NCBI RefSeq assembly: GCF_003173035.1
Contig: NZ_QGLE01000001.1
Coordinates: 434,001-498,000 of the forward strand
DNA from: Zavarzinia aquatilis
GTDB taxonomy: Bacteria > Pseudomonadota > Alphaproteobacteria > Zavarziniales > Zavarziniaceae
Reading direction: 5' to 3'
DNA: 64,000 bases
The position numbers were made by a program, and so were the translations under genes. The first letter of the stretch is position 1. Every line of letters begins with the position of its first letter. Positions 26,873-34,172 of this stretch are shown one piece after another. The notes beneath the pieces are model-generated. The model worked only from the letters and a program-made list of their open reading frames with translations. It ran no database searches and was not told where the DNA came from.

Positions 26873-27673
26873 TCAGGCTCCGGTGAACACGGGTTTGCGC
26901 TTCTGCAGGAAGGCGGCGATGCCTTCCGGCGTGTCATGGGTATTGAAGGCGCGGCGCTGGGATTCGGCTTCCAGCGCCAGCTGCGCCTCGAAACCATTAT
27001 GCTCCGACGCCGTGATCGCATTCTTGATCAGGCCGAAACCCGTGGTCGGGCCCGTCGCCAGCTTCTGCGCCATGGCCTCCGCCGTGGCCATCAGCTCGGC
27101 ATCCTCGACCGCGCACCAGATCAGGCCCCAGTCGGCGGCCTTTTCCGCCGTCAGCCGCTCGCCGGTCAGGGCAAGGCCGAGCGCGCGGGCGCGGCCGACC
27201 AGGCGCGGCACCATCCAGGTGCAGCCGATATCGGGCACGATGCCGAGGTTCGGCCCGAAGACCTGCACGAAATAGGCGGACTTGGCCGCGATGACGATAT
27301 CGCAGGCGAGGGCGACGCCGACGCCACCGCCGGCCGTCGCACCATTGATCGCGCCGATCACCGGCTTTTTCAGCGCGGCGATGCGTGCCACCATCGGATT
27401 GATCAGGCGGTGCATCGCCTCGGCGACGCCATCGCCGATGGTGCCACCATCGGGGATGGTGAAACTGCGCGACAGATCTGCGCCCGAACAGAAAGCCCGG
27501 CCGGTGCCGGTCAGCAACACCGCGCGCACTGACGGATCGGCGGCGATACGGTCGAAGGCATCGGATATTTCCCGATACATCGGGAAGTTCAGGGCATTGA
27601 GCACGTCCGGGCGGTTGAGGGTGATGCGCGCGACACCGCCCTCCTGCTCGAACAGGATGGTTTCGTAAGTCAT
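26873..27673 (-). CDS. Enoyl-CoA hydratase/isomerase family protein (PaaG-like), upstream copy
   Basis: The 266-residue crotonase-fold protein shows GRAFCSGADLSRS, GAINGATAGGGVGVALACD and FGPNLGIVPDIGCTWMVPRLVG. Like its downstream neighbour it has the GxVPD aspartate instead of the hydratase glutamate, so an isomerase-type reaction is plausible. The two proteins share the same layout down to the C-terminal AAFLQKRxPxFTG end. It is the first gene of the pair. The remaining phenylacetate or beta-oxidation genes are not in the window, so the pathway is uncertain. Confidence 0.82.
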   Translation of the reverse strand: MTYETILFEQEGGVARITLNRPDVLNALNFPMYREISDAFDRIAADPSVRAVLLTGTGRAFCSGADLSRSFTIPDGGTIGDGVAEAMHRLINPMVARIAALKKPVIGAINGATAGGGVGVALACDIVIAAKSAYFVQVFGPNLGIVPDIGCTWMVPRLVGRARALGLALTGERLTAEKAADWGLIWCAVEDAELMATAEAMAQKLATGPTTGFGLIKNAITASEHNGFEAQLALEAESQRRAFNTHDTPEGIAAFLQKRKPVFTGA

Positions 27674-27764
27674 TATGTCCTCCCCGCGCGGAATGGGGAG
27701 ATTATGACCGCGGAACAGGGCTTGTGAACCCCGTTCACTTTGACCGAGGAGGACGCGACGGCAA

Positions 27765-28565
27765 TCAGGCCTTGCGGCGTCTGGGCTTCGGCCGGGACTC
27801 GGGAGAATCGACCGGCCAGTCCGGATCGGGCAGGGCCTCGAAAGCCGCGAGGATGCCCTTGGACCAACCGTCGGAGAGGGCCGTCATATAGGGATCGTTG
27901 CGCGGGATGCGGCGGTAATGGCCGACCTTCAGGCTGCCCTTCTCGTAGATCAGCACGTCGAGCGGCATGGCGACCGAAACATTGGAGCGCATGGTCGAAT
28001 CGAAGGAGATCAGGGTGCATTTCGCCGCGACCGTCAGCGAAGTATCCGGGCGGACGATGCGGTCGATGATCGGTTTGCCGTATTTCGTCTCGCCGATCTG
28101 GAAGTAGGGCGTGTCCTTGCCCGCCTCGATGAAATTGCCGGCGGCATAGATCTGGAACAGGCGCGGTTTCTCCTCGCCGATCTGACCGCCGAGGATGAAC
28201 ATGGCGTTGAAGTCGGTGCCATGGGCCTGGAGATATTCACCGTCGAGCGCATGAACCTCGCGCAGGGCCGCGCCGACGATGCGTGCCGCCTCGAACATGC
28301 TGCCGGCCCGGCTGATCGCGCGGTTGGCGCGGGCGCGGGCGGCGCCGGTCTTCGGCACGGCCTGGTTCCAGGCGTGCAGCTGGCTGACCACCGACTGGGT
28401 GATGGCGAGATTGCCCGAGCCCATGAGCACGATCACCCGCTCGCCCGGGACCTCGAAGACCGTCATCTTCTTGAAGGTCGAGACATGATCGACCCCGGCA
28501 TTGGTGCGGGTATCCGAGGCGAAGACGATTCCGGCGTCGAGAAGCAGGCCGACGGCATAGGTCAT
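27765..28565 (-). CDS. Anbu, ancestral proteasome-type beta-subunit peptidase
   Basis: The 266-residue protein starts MTYAVGLLLDAGIVFASDTRTNAGVDHVSTFKK, the signature of Anbu (bacterial proteasome-related NTN hydrolase). T2 would be the exposed nucleophile after methionine removal, with D18 and K33 in proteasome-like positions. Anbu proteins form open helical rings rather than closed barrels; their function is not settled. The basic C-terminal tail (SPESRPKPRRRKA) is unusual. Anbu genes are often with transglutaminase-like and ATP-grasp partners, but none is here. The gene instead follows a phasin gene and its terminator, with 28 bases between hairpin and start. Confidence 0.88.
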   Translation of the reverse strand: MTYAVGLLLDAGIVFASDTRTNAGVDHVSTFKKMTVFEVPGERVIVLMGSGNLAITQSVVSQLHAWNQAVPKTGAARARANRAISRAGSMFEAARIVGAALREVHALDGEYLQAHGTDFNAMFILGGQIGEEKPRLFQIYAAGNFIEAGKDTPYFQIGETKYGKPIIDRIVRPDTSLTVAAKCTLISFDSTMRSNVSVAMPLDVLIYEKGSLKVGHYRRIPRNDPYMTALSDGWSKGILAAFEALPDPDWPVDSPESRPKPRRRKA

Positions 28566-28592
28566 GGAGCGTGTATCCGGCAGACAAAGAAA

Positions 28593-28615
28593 AGGGGCGG
28601 CACGAGGCCGCCCCT
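28593..28615 (-). terminator. Hairpin terminator after the phasin gene
   Basis: A perfect 9-base stem, AGGGGCGGC with loop ACGAG and GCCGCCCCT, is followed on the minus strand by the T-rich run TTTCTTTG. It stands between the phasin stop and the Anbu start, so it should end phasin transcription or attenuate read-through into Anbu. Confidence 0.7.
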
Positions 28616-28637
28616 ATAACATGCAATCGCCGGAAGA

Positions 28638-29279
28638 TTAAGCGACGCGGCGCTTCTCGACTTCGGCCGCGAGGGCGGCGAAGCGGGCGTGCAGCGGCTC
28701 GATCGCGGCGCGGACCGCCGAAGCGGTGGTCTCGGCGATCTTCTGGCTGTGGGCCAGATAGAGGTCGATCGCGGTCTTGGTGTACTTGTCCTGCAGATCG
28801 ACGGCCTCGCCGATGGACTTCACGGCCCACAGCTTCTTGGCGGTGTCGACATTCTCTTCGGTCGCGACCTTCACGGCCTCGACGACCGCTTCGCCGACCG
28901 ACTTCAGGCCCTCGGCCGCGGCCTTGCCCGAAGCGACGACGTCGGCGACGGAGGCCTTGCCGAATTCGGCGGCTTCGGTCGCATTGGTCTTCAGGGTCTG
29001 GTAGCGGCTGCGGCTCCAGTCGGTCGCCTTCGCGAAGTTGTCCTTCACCTCGGCAACGGCCTTCTTGGTGTTTTCCTCGACCTTGGCCGAGACTTCGGTC
29101 ACCTGCTCGCGGCTCCAGGCAATGGCCTTCTCGAGCTGGCTGCCGGCGTTGTCGATCGCGGTCTCGACCGCTTCACCGGCCTTCTGGGTGGCTTCTTCGA
29201 CGGTTTCGACGGATTCCACGACAGTCTCCATGACATCGCCAGCAACGTCACCGGCGGCGGTCTTCTTCTTGGTGGCCAT
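28638..29279 (-). CDS. Phasin (polyhydroxyalkanoate granule-associated protein)
   Basis: The 213-residue protein is rich in alanine, lysine and glutamate. Heptad-like amphipathic helices run through most of its length and it has no cysteine. The C-terminal half (EENVDTAKKLWAVKSIGEAVDLQDKYTKTAIDLYLAHSQKIAET) is the phasin domain that coats PHA granules. The N-terminal half is an extended coiled coil. A GGAGAG ribosome site lies just upstream of the ATG. No PHA synthase is in the window; the phasin alone indicates that the organism stores polyester. Confidence 0.88.
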   Translation of the reverse strand: MATKKKTAAGDVAGDVMETVVESVETVEEATQKAGEAVETAIDNAGSQLEKAIAWSREQVTEVSAKVEENTKKAVAEVKDNFAKATDWSRSRYQTLKTNATEAAEFGKASVADVVASGKAAAEGLKSVGEAVVEAVKVATEENVDTAKKLWAVKSIGEAVDLQDKYTKTAIDLYLAHSQKIAETTASAVRAAIEPLHARFAALAAEVEKRRVA

Positions 29280-29410
29280 TTTAACTCTCCTGTTCGGATA
29301 GTCGGATGAATAGGGGGTTTGGCTACGCGGTTACCTGCCGCCGCACGGTTGCATAATGGTGCGACGCAACATGAAGCGTAGATATGCTTTCACGTGCAGG
29401 ACGTCAACGG

Positions 29411-29438
29411 GGATTTTTTCGCACTGCACAAAAAATCC
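29411..29438. promoter_or_regulatory. Perfect inverted repeat between phasin and aldehyde dehydrogenase genes
   Basis: GGATTTTTT (29411-29419) and AAAAAATCC (29430-29438) flank CGCACTGCAC. A second GTTGC/GCAAC-type pair lies nearer the phasin gene (about 29350-29372). The 263-base divergent spacer is AT-richer than its flanks and must hold both promoters. The TGCACTGC-type core resembles TGC-rich sites bound by PHA regulators (PhaR), but the assignment is a guess. A run of A or T on either side could equally make it a bidirectional hairpin. Confidence 0.4.
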
Positions 29439-29542
29439 GTCATATTGCAGTCGGGGTGAAAATATTGCGCGGTGCCGCGCTTGCGCGCATAGTCTGACAA
29501 ATTATCGGATGAAAGAGGCCTTACGGCCCGGGGAGAGGAAAC

Positions 29543-30985
29543 ATGAGCACTGCGGAAGCGAGAATCGAAGTCGGCGGCGTCGCCGCGGCCCTGCGCACCA
29601 CGCTGGACCGGCAGCGCAAGGATTTCCTGAAGATGGGGCCGCCCTCGGTCGCCCTGCGCCGGGATCGCCTGGCGCGCCTGAAGAAGGCCCTGCTCGACAA
29701 CAAGGACGCGTTCCTCGATGCCGTCTCGGCCGACTTCGGCCATCGCTCGAAGCACGAGACCATGCTGACCGACTTCGTCGTGACCGCCGAAGGCATCAAG
29801 CATATGTCGAAGCATCTCGCCAAATGGATGCAGCCGGAAAAGCGGCCGACCTCGATCAACTACTTCCCGGCCTCCAACCGCATCATCTTCCAGCCGCTCG
29901 GCGTCATCGGCATCATCTCGCCGTGGAACTATCCGATCCAGCTCGCCTTCGGGCCAATGGCCGCGGCCTTCGCCGCCGGCAACCGGGTGATGCTGAAGCC
30001 GTCGGAATTCACCCCGCGCACCTCGGACCTGATGGCCAAGGTGCTGGGCGCGGCCTTCTCCGACCTCGAGGTTTCGGTGATCACCGGCGGGCCGGACGTG
30101 GGTGAGGCATTCTCCAAGCTGCCCTACGACCACCTGTTCTTTACCGGCGCGACCTCGGTCGGGCGCCATGTCATGCGCGCGGCGGCGGAGAACCTCGTGC
30201 CGGTCACGCTCGAGCTCGGCGGCAAGTCGCCGACCATCGTCGACCGCGGCGCCCGCATGGAGGCGGCGGTGGGCAGCATCGTGCAGGGCAAGTTCCTGAA
30301 CGCCGGCCAGACCTGCGTTGCCCCCGACTATGTCTTCGTTCCCGAGGAGAAGCGGGAGCAGTTCGTCGATCTCCTGTCGAAGCAGGTCGCCAAGTCCTAT
30401 CCCACCCTGAAGGACAATGACGACTACACCTCGGTCGTGAACCAGCGCCACTACGACCGCCTGCGCGGCCTGATCGCCGACGCCAAGGCCAAGGGCGCCA
30501 AGGTGGTCGAAGTCAATCCGGGCAACGAGAATTTCGAGCAGCAACCGAGCCACAAGATCCCGCCGACCCTGATCCTCGACGCGACCGAGGACATGAAGGT
30601 GATGCAGGACGAGATCTTCGGCCCGCTGATGCCGATCAAGACCTATCGCCAGATCGACGAGGCGATCGACTATGTGAACGACCACGGCCGGCCGCTCGCG
30701 CTCTATGTCTTCTCCGACGACAAGGCGGTGCAGGACAAGGTGCTGAGCCGGACGACCTCGGGCGGGGCCTGCGTCAACGAGACCGTGATGCATGTCGCCC
30801 AGGAAGACCTGCCGTTCGGCGGCGTCGGCCCGTCGGGCATGGGCTCGTACCATGGCCGCGACGGCTTCCTGACCTTCAGCCACAAGAAGGCGGTCATGCA
30901 CCAGTCGAAGTTCAACCTGCTCTCGATGATGCGGCCGCCTTTCGGCCCCCGGATCGAGAAGCTGATGGGCTTCATGCTGAAGTGA
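29543..30985 (+). CDS. Coniferyl-aldehyde-dehydrogenase-type NAD(P)-dependent aldehyde dehydrogenase
   Basis: The 480-residue enzyme belongs to the class 3 branch of aldehyde dehydrogenases that includes CalB. It has GIISPWNYPIQLAFGPMAAAFAAGNRVMLKPSE, FTGATSVGRHVM, the general-base glutamate in VTLELGGKSP, and the catalytic cysteine in NAGQTCVAPDY. There is no signal peptide. It probably oxidises aromatic or long-chain aldehydes to acids; the precise substrate is not readable. GAGAGGAAAC precedes ATG 29543. It converges with the TRAP transporter genes, with a hairpin terminator between. Confidence 0.88.
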   Translation: MSTAEARIEVGGVAAALRTTLDRQRKDFLKMGPPSVALRRDRLARLKKALLDNKDAFLDAVSADFGHRSKHETMLTDFVVTAEGIKHMSKHLAKWMQPEKRPTSINYFPASNRIIFQPLGVIGIISPWNYPIQLAFGPMAAAFAAGNRVMLKPSEFTPRTSDLMAKVLGAAFSDLEVSVITGGPDVGEAFSKLPYDHLFFTGATSVGRHVMRAAAENLVPVTLELGGKSPTIVDRGARMEAAVGSIVQGKFLNAGQTCVAPDYVFVPEEKREQFVDLLSKQVAKSYPTLKDNDDYTSVVNQRHYDRLRGLIADAKAKGAKVVEVNPGNENFEQQPSHKIPPTLILDATEDMKVMQDEIFGPLMPIKTYRQIDEAIDYVNDHGRPLALYVFSDDKAVQDKVLSRTTSGGACVNETVMHVAQEDLPFGGVGPSGMGSYHGRDGFLTFSHKKAVMHQSKFNLLSMMRPPFGPRIEKLMGFMLK

Positions 30986-31009
30986 TCCGTCGGCCTTAGG
31001 CGAAACGGA

Positions 31010-31037
31010 AACGCCCCGGCCTCGCGGCCGGGGCGTT
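31010..31037 (+). terminator. Strong GC hairpin between convergent genes
   Basis: A perfect 12-base stem, AACGCCCCGGCC with loop TCGC and GGCCGGGGCGTT, lies between the dehydrogenase stop and the dctM stop. Downstream T-richness is modest on both strands (GTCGTTT and CCGTTTCG), so it probably serves both directions as an imperfect intrinsic terminator. Confidence 0.65.
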
Positions 31038-31051
31038 GTCGTTTGCGGGGA

Positions 31052-32374
31052 TCACAGACCCATCAGGCGGGGCAGGAACAGGACGATATCGGGCACATAG
31101 GTGATGATCGCGAGGAAGGCCAGCACGGTCAGCAGCCAGGGCCAGGTCGCCTTGGTCACCTCGGTCAACCCCAGGCGGGATATGGACGAAGCGACATAGA
31201 GGTTGAGCCCGACCGGGGGCGTGATCAGGCCGATCTCCATGTTGACCACCATCATGATGCCGAAATGCACGGGATCGACGCCCAGTTTCACCGCGACCGG
31301 ATAAAGGATGGGCGCCATGATGAGGACGATGGCCGAAGGCTCCATCACCATGCCGATGACGAGCAGGATCAGGTTGACCGCGAGCAGGAAACCGACCTGG
31401 CCGAGGCCGAGGCCGACCAGCCATTCCGACAGGGCCTGCGGGATCTGTTCCGAGGTCAGGACGAAGGCGAACATCACCGCGTTGGTGATGATGTAGAGCA
31501 GCATGGCCGACATCGCCGCCGACGACAGCAGCACCTTCGGCACGTCGCGCAGCTTGATGTCCTTGTAGACCCAGGTCGCGATGACGAAGGCATAGACCGC
31601 CGAGACCGCCGCCGCCTCGGTCGGGGTGAAGATGCCGCCATAGATGCCGCCCATGATGATGACGATCAGCATCAGGCCCCAGACGCTCTCGCGGAAGGCC
31701 TTGAGCCGCTCGCGCCAGCTTGCCCGCGCCATGCGCGGATAGCCGCTCTTCCAGGCGCGGTACATGGTGGTGCCGCCCAGCATGGCCGCCAGCATCAGAC
31801 CGGGCACCACGCCCGCGATGAAGAGCGAGCCGATGGAGGCGGAGAGCACCTGAACGCCGTCCGGCCCGGTGACCACCATGCCCGAGGTCGCGACCGAATA
31901 CATGACCATGACGATGGAGGGCGGGATCAGGATGCCGAGACCGCCCGCCGTCGCGACCGAGCCGACACCGAACTGCGCCGGATAACCCTGCTTGACCATG
32001 GCGGGGATCAGGATCGAGCCGACCGCCATCACCGTCGCGGGCGACGAACCGGATATCGCGGCGAAGAGGGCGCAGGCGAGGACCGCGGCGAGGCCCATGC
32101 CGCCGTACCAATGGCCCACCATCGAGGTCGCGAAACGGATCATCCGCCGCGCGACGCCGCCGTGCGTGAGGAAATTGCCGGCGAGGATGAAGAAGGGGAT
32201 CGCCATGATCTCGAATTTCTCGATGCCCGTGAACAGCTTCAGGGCGATCGAATCCATCGGGACATTGGTGAAGGCGAAGAGAAAGGTGAAGACCGTGAGC
32301 CCGAGCGCGATGGACACGGGCATCCCCGTGATCAGCAGCAGGGCGAGAATGATGAAGACGATGATCGCGGTCAT
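31052..32374 (-). CDS. dctM: TRAP transporter large membrane subunit (DctM-like)
   Basis: DctM is the ion-coupled channel subunit of a tripartite ATP-independent periplasmic transporter. The 440-residue protein is almost entirely hydrophobic, with about 12 helices. Family motifs include PFFILAGNFLTHGGVARRMIRF, GSSPATVMAVGSILIPAM, GLGILIPPSIVMVMY and GLITPPVGLNLYV. The start MTAIIVFI at 32374 overlaps the dctQ stop by four bases. It is the last gene of a dctP-dctQ-dctM operon. Confidence 0.93.
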   Translation of the reverse strand: MTAIIVFIILALLLITGMPVSIALGLTVFTFLFAFTNVPMDSIALKLFTGIEKFEIMAIPFFILAGNFLTHGGVARRMIRFATSMVGHWYGGMGLAAVLACALFAAISGSSPATVMAVGSILIPAMVKQGYPAQFGVGSVATAGGLGILIPPSIVMVMYSVATSGMVVTGPDGVQVLSASIGSLFIAGVVPGLMLAAMLGGTTMYRAWKSGYPRMARASWRERLKAFRESVWGLMLIVIIMGGIYGGIFTPTEAAAVSAVYAFVIATWVYKDIKLRDVPKVLLSSAAMSAMLLYIITNAVMFAFVLTSEQIPQALSEWLVGLGLGQVGFLLAVNLILLVIGMVMEPSAIVLIMAPILYPVAVKLGVDPVHFGIMMVVNMEIGLITPPVGLNLYVASSISRLGLTEVTKATWPWLLTVLAFLAIITYVPDIVLFLPRLMGL

Positions 32375-33003
32375 GCGCGGCCCCCGTTCGGCTGCGCCGC
32401 CGGCTCGTCGTCGAGGCCGTCGACCGCGCTGTGGTCGTGATGGGCGATGTAACCCGTAGTGACATAGGCCTTCAGCGCCTGGAAGAAGCGCAGGCACATC
32501 AGTGCCGAGCCGAGCGGCACCGCGAGATAGACGATCCACATCGGCATTTCGAGATCGGGCGAGGTCTGGCCGCCGGCCGCGACATGCCAGACGAAATCGG
32601 CGCCGATCCAGGTGACGAGGGCGGTGAAGATCACGCCGCCCGACATGGCGATGATGGTGACCGGCCGGCGCCGCGCGGGCGACAGCCGCTCGACCAGGAT
32701 GTCGACCCCGACGTGGATGCCGGCGCGGACGCCATAGGCGGCGCCGAATTTGGCCATCCAGACGAAGAGATAGATGCAGGCTTCCTGCGCCCAGGTCAGC
32801 TTGAGGAGATTGATGGTCTTGAAGGTCGCGCGGGCGGCGTCGGCCAGGTCCGGCATGTCGTTGCGACGGGCGAAGGAGACCAGGTCGGCGGCGAAGCCGA
32901 GCGAGAAGCGATGGACGACCGCGACGAAGATCAGCGCGACGGCGACCGCCATCAGCACCGAGATGATCACCTCTTCGAACCGGTCGAGGATGCGCAGGAT
33001 CAT
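32371..33003 (-). CDS. dctQ: TRAP transporter small membrane subunit (DctQ-like)
   Basis: The 210-residue protein has four predicted helices: near residues 10-27, in the QEACIYLFVWMAKFGAAYGVRAG region, VTIIAMSGGVIFTALVTWIG, and MWIVYLAVPLGSALMCLRF. It contains the DctQ-typical GIHVGVDILVERL. It is longer than the usual 160-180 residues because of about 35 extra residues between helices one and two (RRNDMPDLADAARATF) and a charged C-terminal tail. It couples the binding protein to DctM. ATG 33003 begins right after a 56-base gap from dctP. Confidence 0.9.
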   Translation of the reverse strand: MILRILDRFEEVIISVLMAVAVALIFVAVVHRFSLGFAADLVSFARRNDMPDLADAARATFKTINLLKLTWAQEACIYLFVWMAKFGAAYGVRAGIHVGVDILVERLSPARRRPVTIIAMSGGVIFTALVTWIGADFVWHVAAGGQTSPDLEMPMWIVYLAVPLGSALMCLRFFQALKAYVTTGYIAHHDHSAVDGLDDEPAAQPNGGRA

Positions 33004-33059
33004 GGCGAACCTCGAAGGGAAGGGGGCGCGTGACGCGCCCCCGGGGTTGCGGCGGTGCC

Positions 33060-34061
33060 TCAGCGGCCGAGGGCGGCGTAGGCCTGCTTGATCAGGTCGG
33101 CGCCGATGCGGCCCGACATCTTCTCGTGCACGGGGGTCAGCACCTCGATCCAGGCCGCTTTTTCCTCGGCGGTCAGCTCGTGGAACTCCGTCGTCCCCGC
33201 CACCTTCATCGCGGCCAGCGATTTCTCGTTTTCTTCCTTGGCGATCGAATTGGCGAAGACCGTCGATTCCGCCAGCGCCTTGTCGAGCTGTTCGCGGACC
33301 GCCGGGTCCAGCCCTTCCCAGAACGCCTTGTTCACGATGACGGCATAGCCGAGATAGCCATGGTTCGACAGCGAGGCGTGTTTCTGCACCTCGTGCATCT
33401 TCTGGGTATACATGTTGGACGGCGGGTTCTCGGTGCCGTCGACGACGCCGGTCTGCAGCGCCTGATAGACTTCCGAGAAGGCCATGACCTGCGGCACGGC
33501 GCCCAGCGCCTGCATCTGCGCCTCGAGGATCTTCGACGACTGGATGCGCATCTTCAGGCCAAGGAAATCGTCGGGCGTGCGCAGCGGAGAATTGGCGGAC
33601 ATGACCTTGAAGCCATTGTCCCAATAGGCGAGGCCCTTGATGCCCTTGGCTTCCAGCTTGCCCAGCAGCATCTTGCCGACATCGCCATCGGTGATCTTGC
33701 GCAGGTCGTCGTAGCTCTGCATCAGATAGGGCAGGTCGAACAGCTCGAATTCCTGGACGCCGAGCGGGCCGAACTTGGCCAGCGACGGCGCCAGCATGTG
33801 GACCGCGCCGAGCTGCAGGGCCTCCAGCTCTTCCTTGTCCTTGTAGAGCTGGCTGTTGGGATAGACTTCGACGACGACGGCGCCGTTCGTGTATTTCTCG
33901 GCCAGTTCCTTGAACTTCTGCGCGCCCTTGCCCTTCGGCGTATCGGGCGCCACCACATGGCTGAACTTGATGACGATGGGGGCGGCGAAGGCGGGCAGGG
34001 GCGCCGCCGCGGCGAGGGCGGCCGTGCCGGCGAGTTTGGCGAATTGGCGACGGTTCAGCAT
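33060..34061 (-). CDS. dctP: TRAP transporter periplasmic solute-binding protein (DctP-like)
   Basis: The 333-residue protein starts with a twin-arginine-like export signal (MLNRRQFAKLAGTAALAAAA, cleavage probably after AFA). It has the DctP fold: FSHVVAPDTPKGKGAQKF, VYPNSQLYKDKEELEALQLGAV, a substrate-binding arginine in LKMRIQSSKI, and TGVVDGTENPPSNMY. The C4-dicarboxylate-type sequence and the adjacent DctSR-like pair suggest a dicarboxylate or related organic acid. The aldehyde dehydrogenase next door hints at an aromatic acid instead; neither is proven. Confidence 0.92.
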   Translation of the reverse strand: MLNRRQFAKLAGTAALAAAAPLPAFAAPIVIKFSHVVAPDTPKGKGAQKFKELAEKYTNGAVVVEVYPNSQLYKDKEELEALQLGAVHMLAPSLAKFGPLGVQEFELFDLPYLMQSYDDLRKITDGDVGKMLLGKLEAKGIKGLAYWDNGFKVMSANSPLRTPDDFLGLKMRIQSSKILEAQMQALGAVPQVMAFSEVYQALQTGVVDGTENPPSNMYTQKMHEVQKHASLSNHGYLGYAVIVNKAFWEGLDPAVREQLDKALAESTVFANSIAKEENEKSLAAMKVAGTTEFHELTAEEKAAWIEVLTPVHEKMSGRIGADLIKQAYAALGR

Positions 34062-34172
34062 CGTGTTTCCTCCGGTTGATCCGCGTTTCCGCGCGGTTAG
34101 GCTGTCTGCTTGCCACGTCCGGAAAGGCGTCGCTATTGTGGGTTACCGCAATGGACCGGGGGCAACCCGGCG

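Noticed and set aside
28638-29279. Apolipoprotein- or histone-like protein instead of phasin
   Set aside because: The repetitive Ala/Lys/Glu helices alone are ambiguous, but the C-terminal half carries a recognisable phasin domain pattern.
34104-34119. Sigma-54-like element before dctP (TGGCAAGCAGACAGCC on the minus strand)
   Set aside because: Only the GG and GC dinucleotides fit; the rest of the consensus is poor and the response regulator is FixJ-type, not a sigma-54 activator.
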